Source: an uncultured Clostridia bacterium
GTDB taxonomy: Bacteria > Bacillota > Clostridia > Oscillospirales > Acutalibacteraceae
Reading direction: 5' to 3'
Assembly (NCBI GenBank): GCA_947626485.1
Contig: CANQSG010000099.1
Coordinates: 1 to 7,636 of the forward strand
DNA length: 7,636 nucleotides
Both the position numbers and the translations under genes were made by a program. Each line of letters opens with the position of its first letter. Position 1 is the stretch's first letter. Below are positions 6,800 to 7,636 of this stretch, piece after piece. The notes beneath the pieces are model-generated. The model saw only the letters and a list, made by a program, of their open reading frames with translations, was not told the origin of the DNA and did not search any database.

Positions 6800-6828
6800 T
6801 TGACAAATACGCATTAAAGGCGTATGAT
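6800..6828 (+). promoter_or_regulatory. Sigma-70-type promoter of hicAB
   Basis: TTGACA (6800-6805) is a perfect -35 box and TATGAT (6823-6828) is a one-mismatch -10 box, with a 17-base spacer. Transcription should begin near 6834-6836, giving a leader of about 20 bases before the TTG start of hicA. Confidence 0.85.
6807..6825. promoter_or_regulatory. Inverted repeat, candidate HicB operator
   Basis: ATACGC (6807-6812) and GCGTAT (6820-6825) form a perfect 6-bp inverted repeat around a 7-base centre (ATTAAAG). It fills the promoter spacer and covers the first half of the -10 box, so a dimeric repressor bound here would block RNA polymerase. HicB antitoxins repress their own promoters through palindromes, which makes HicB the likely ligand. 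Confidence 0.6.
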
Positions 6829-6854
6829 AGAATGTGCGGGGGCGGGTGATACTA

Positions 6855-7028
6855 TTGAAGCGGACGGATTTAATTAAAATCCTCGAGAAAAACGGTTGGT
6901 ATCTGAAAAGAAACGGCGGGGGACATGACATCTACACAAACGGAACCGAATGCGAAACGATCCCGCGACACAGCGAGATCAAAGAAAATCTGGCAAAGGC
7001 AATTCTGAAACGGCGGGGGCTGAAATAA
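6855..7028 (+). CDS. hicA: HicA-family mRNA interferase toxin
   Basis: This 57-residue protein starts MKRTDLIKILEKNGWYLKRN, followed by GGGHDIYTNG. This is the compact dsRBD-like HicA fold, with the catalytic histidine at H24. HicA cleaves mRNA during stress and is neutralised by HicB, whose gene follows. The start is taken as TTG 6855. It gives the family-typical N-terminus, and GGGTGA (6844-6849) lies 5 bases upstream. Earlier in-frame GTGs at 6834 and 6846 are unlikely: the first would fall at the predicted transcription start and the second lies within the ribosome binding site. A TTG start and short leader should keep toxin translation low. The length is near the lower end for HicA, but all the core motifs are present, so it looks intact. 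Confidence 0.9.
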   Translation: MKRTDLIKILEKNGWYLKRNGGGHDIYTNGTECETIPRHSEIKENLAKAILKRRGLK

Positions 7029-7042
7029 GCCCCCTATCGTCC

Positions 7043-7071
7043 CTGATTTCTAATATATAGAATCATATAAA
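7043..7071 (+). promoter_or_regulatory. Possible internal promoter for hicB
   Basis: In the 63-base gap between hicA and hicB, CTGATT (7043-7048) and TATAAA (7066-7071) lie 17 bases apart. The -35 match is weak (3 of 6) and the -10 is reasonable in a markedly AT-rich stretch. An imperfect inverted repeat, GATTTCTA (7045-7052) against TAGAATC (7058-7064), overlaps it. A separate antitoxin promoter is known for E. coli hicAB, but the evidence here is suggestive only. Confidence 0.35.
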
Positions 7072-7091
7072 AGTGTTTTGTGGAGGAAATT

Positions 7092-7487
7092 ATGAAAAAT
7101 TCTTATCCGATTTTATTGACACCGGAAAAAAAGGGCTATACGGTATTTATACCGGATTTTGAAATCAACACGCAAGGGGATAGCTTGACGGAAGCGATCG
7201 AAATGGCGCGAGATGCGATCGGGCTCATGGGCATCGATATGGAGGACGACGGGAAACCGCTCCCGGCGGCGTCCGATGCGAAGGATATCGTCCCGGCGGA
7301 AGGGGAAATCGTTTCGCTTGTCGACGTGGATTTCGCGGAATATCGCCGGAAAAACGAGCTGCGCGTCGTCAAGAAAAATTGCACGGTGCCGAGTTGGCTG
7401 TGCTATGAAGCGGAAAAGGCAAACCTGAACTTTTCGGCAGTCCTGCAAAAGGCGTTGAAGCGGGAGCTGCACATCGCCGACCGATGA
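7092..7487 (+). CDS. hicB: HicB-family antitoxin with ribbon-helix-helix-like C-terminus
   Basis: This 131-residue protein has the two-part HicB layout. Residues about 4-50 form the partial RNase-H-like fold that caps HicA: YPILLTPEKKGYTVFIPDF, then GDSLTEAIEMARDAIGLMG. Residues about 90-126 (VKKNCTVPSWL, CYEAEKANLNFSAVLQKAL) read as a strand and two helices of the ribbon-helix-helix class, which would bind DNA and repress the operon. A linker of about 40 residues separates them. ATG 7092 is chosen because GGAGG (7082-7086) lies 5 bases upstream; an in-frame GTG at 7080 overlaps that site. It follows hicA by 63 bases and ends before paired hairpins and a terminator. The module looks intact and probably active. 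Confidence 0.92.
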   Translation: MKNSYPILLTPEKKGYTVFIPDFEINTQGDSLTEAIEMARDAIGLMGIDMEDDGKPLPAASDAKDIVPAEGEIVSLVDVDFAEYRRKNELRVVKKNCTVPSWLCYEAEKANLNFSAVLQKALKRELHIADR

Positions 7488-7492
7488 ATTTG

Positions 7493-7524
7493 CACCCGCC
7501 TGTCGGGTGACGCCGAAGTTCGGC
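7493..7524. repeat. Two adjacent hairpins after hicB
   Basis: CACCCG (7493-7498) pairs with CGGGTG (7504-7509) across a 5-base loop, and GCCGA (7512-7516) pairs with TCGGC (7520-7524) across AGT. They are 2 bases apart and lie just before the main terminator. They could protect the 3' end of the hicAB mRNA, or act as part of termination on the opposite strand, where the second hairpin is preceded by the terminator T-run. Confidence 0.5.
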
Positions 7525-7527
7525 ATA

Positions 7528-7562
7528 AAAAAACCGGCGACCCAAACGGATCGTCGGTTTTT

Positions 7563-7563
<1 letters not shown>
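7528..7563. terminator. Bidirectional intrinsic terminator between hicB and tRNA-Ala
   Basis: 7534-7540 (CCGGCGA) pairs with 7551-7557 (TCGTCGG), with one G-T wobble. Two further C-G pairs lie inside beyond one mismatch, around an AAAC loop. A-run 7528-7533 and T-run 7558-7563 make it work in both directions. It serves hicAB on the + strand and the tRNA on the - strand. The last T (7563) is also the complement of the tRNA's terminal A. Confidence 0.88.

Positions 7564-7636
<73 letters not shown>

Noticed and set aside
6834..6854. Longer HicA N-terminus from GTG 6834 or 6846
   Set aside because: The first coincides with the predicted transcription start and the second lies in the ribosome binding site; TTG 6855 gives the family N-terminus.
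6746..6931. Minus-strand 61-codon frame over the hicAB promoter
   Set aside because: It covers the promoter and hicA start on the opposite strand and has no recognisable features.

Overview
The window is GC-rich bacterial DNA. Strong Shine-Dalgarno sites, a carbohydrate ABC-permease pair without its own ATPase, a DUF5696 lipoprotein and a type I dockerin together suggest a Gram-positive Clostridia member of the Ruminococcaceae/Oscillospiraceae kind, perhaps a gut or rumen glycan degrader. This assignment rests on gene content and base composition only.

Positions 2-6660 look like the distal part of one co-directional operon on the + strand. In order it holds the last codons of an upstream gene (possibly a sugar-binding protein), a secreted NHL-type beta-propeller fused to a Yip1-like membrane domain (59-2185), a DUF5696 lipoprotein (2198-4423), two MalF/MalG-type permeases (4420-5313 and 5310-6299) and a 97-residue secreted protein that is little more than a dockerin (6321-6614). 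Gaps are tiny, two junctions are 4-bp ATGA overlaps, and a strong intrinsic terminator closes the run at 6626-6660. The likely picture is a glycan-uptake locus: the lipoprotein and propeller protein work at the outer face of the membrane, the permeases import oligosaccharide using an ATPase encoded elsewhere, and the dockerin could attach to a cell-surface or cellulosomal scaffold.

Positions 6667-6771 carry, on the - strand, what reads as the C-terminal remnant of a protein gene, perhaps a GNAT acetyltransferase. It ends beside the bidirectional terminator and loses coding character where an AT-rich segment begins near 6772. That segment starts a hicAB toxin-antitoxin module: a near-consensus sigma-70 promoter (6800-6828) with an inverted repeat overlapping its -10 box, hicA from a TTG start (6855-7028), a 63-base AT-rich gap that may hold a second promoter, and hicB (7092-7487).

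The right edge has two small hairpins, a second bidirectional terminator (7528-7563), and a convergent tRNA-Ala(GGC) gene on the - strand that runs out of the window 2 bases short of its 5' end. The system most worth follow-up is the propeller-Yip1 / DUF5696 / permease / dockerin operon. The most readable regulatory structure is in and around the hicAB promoter.
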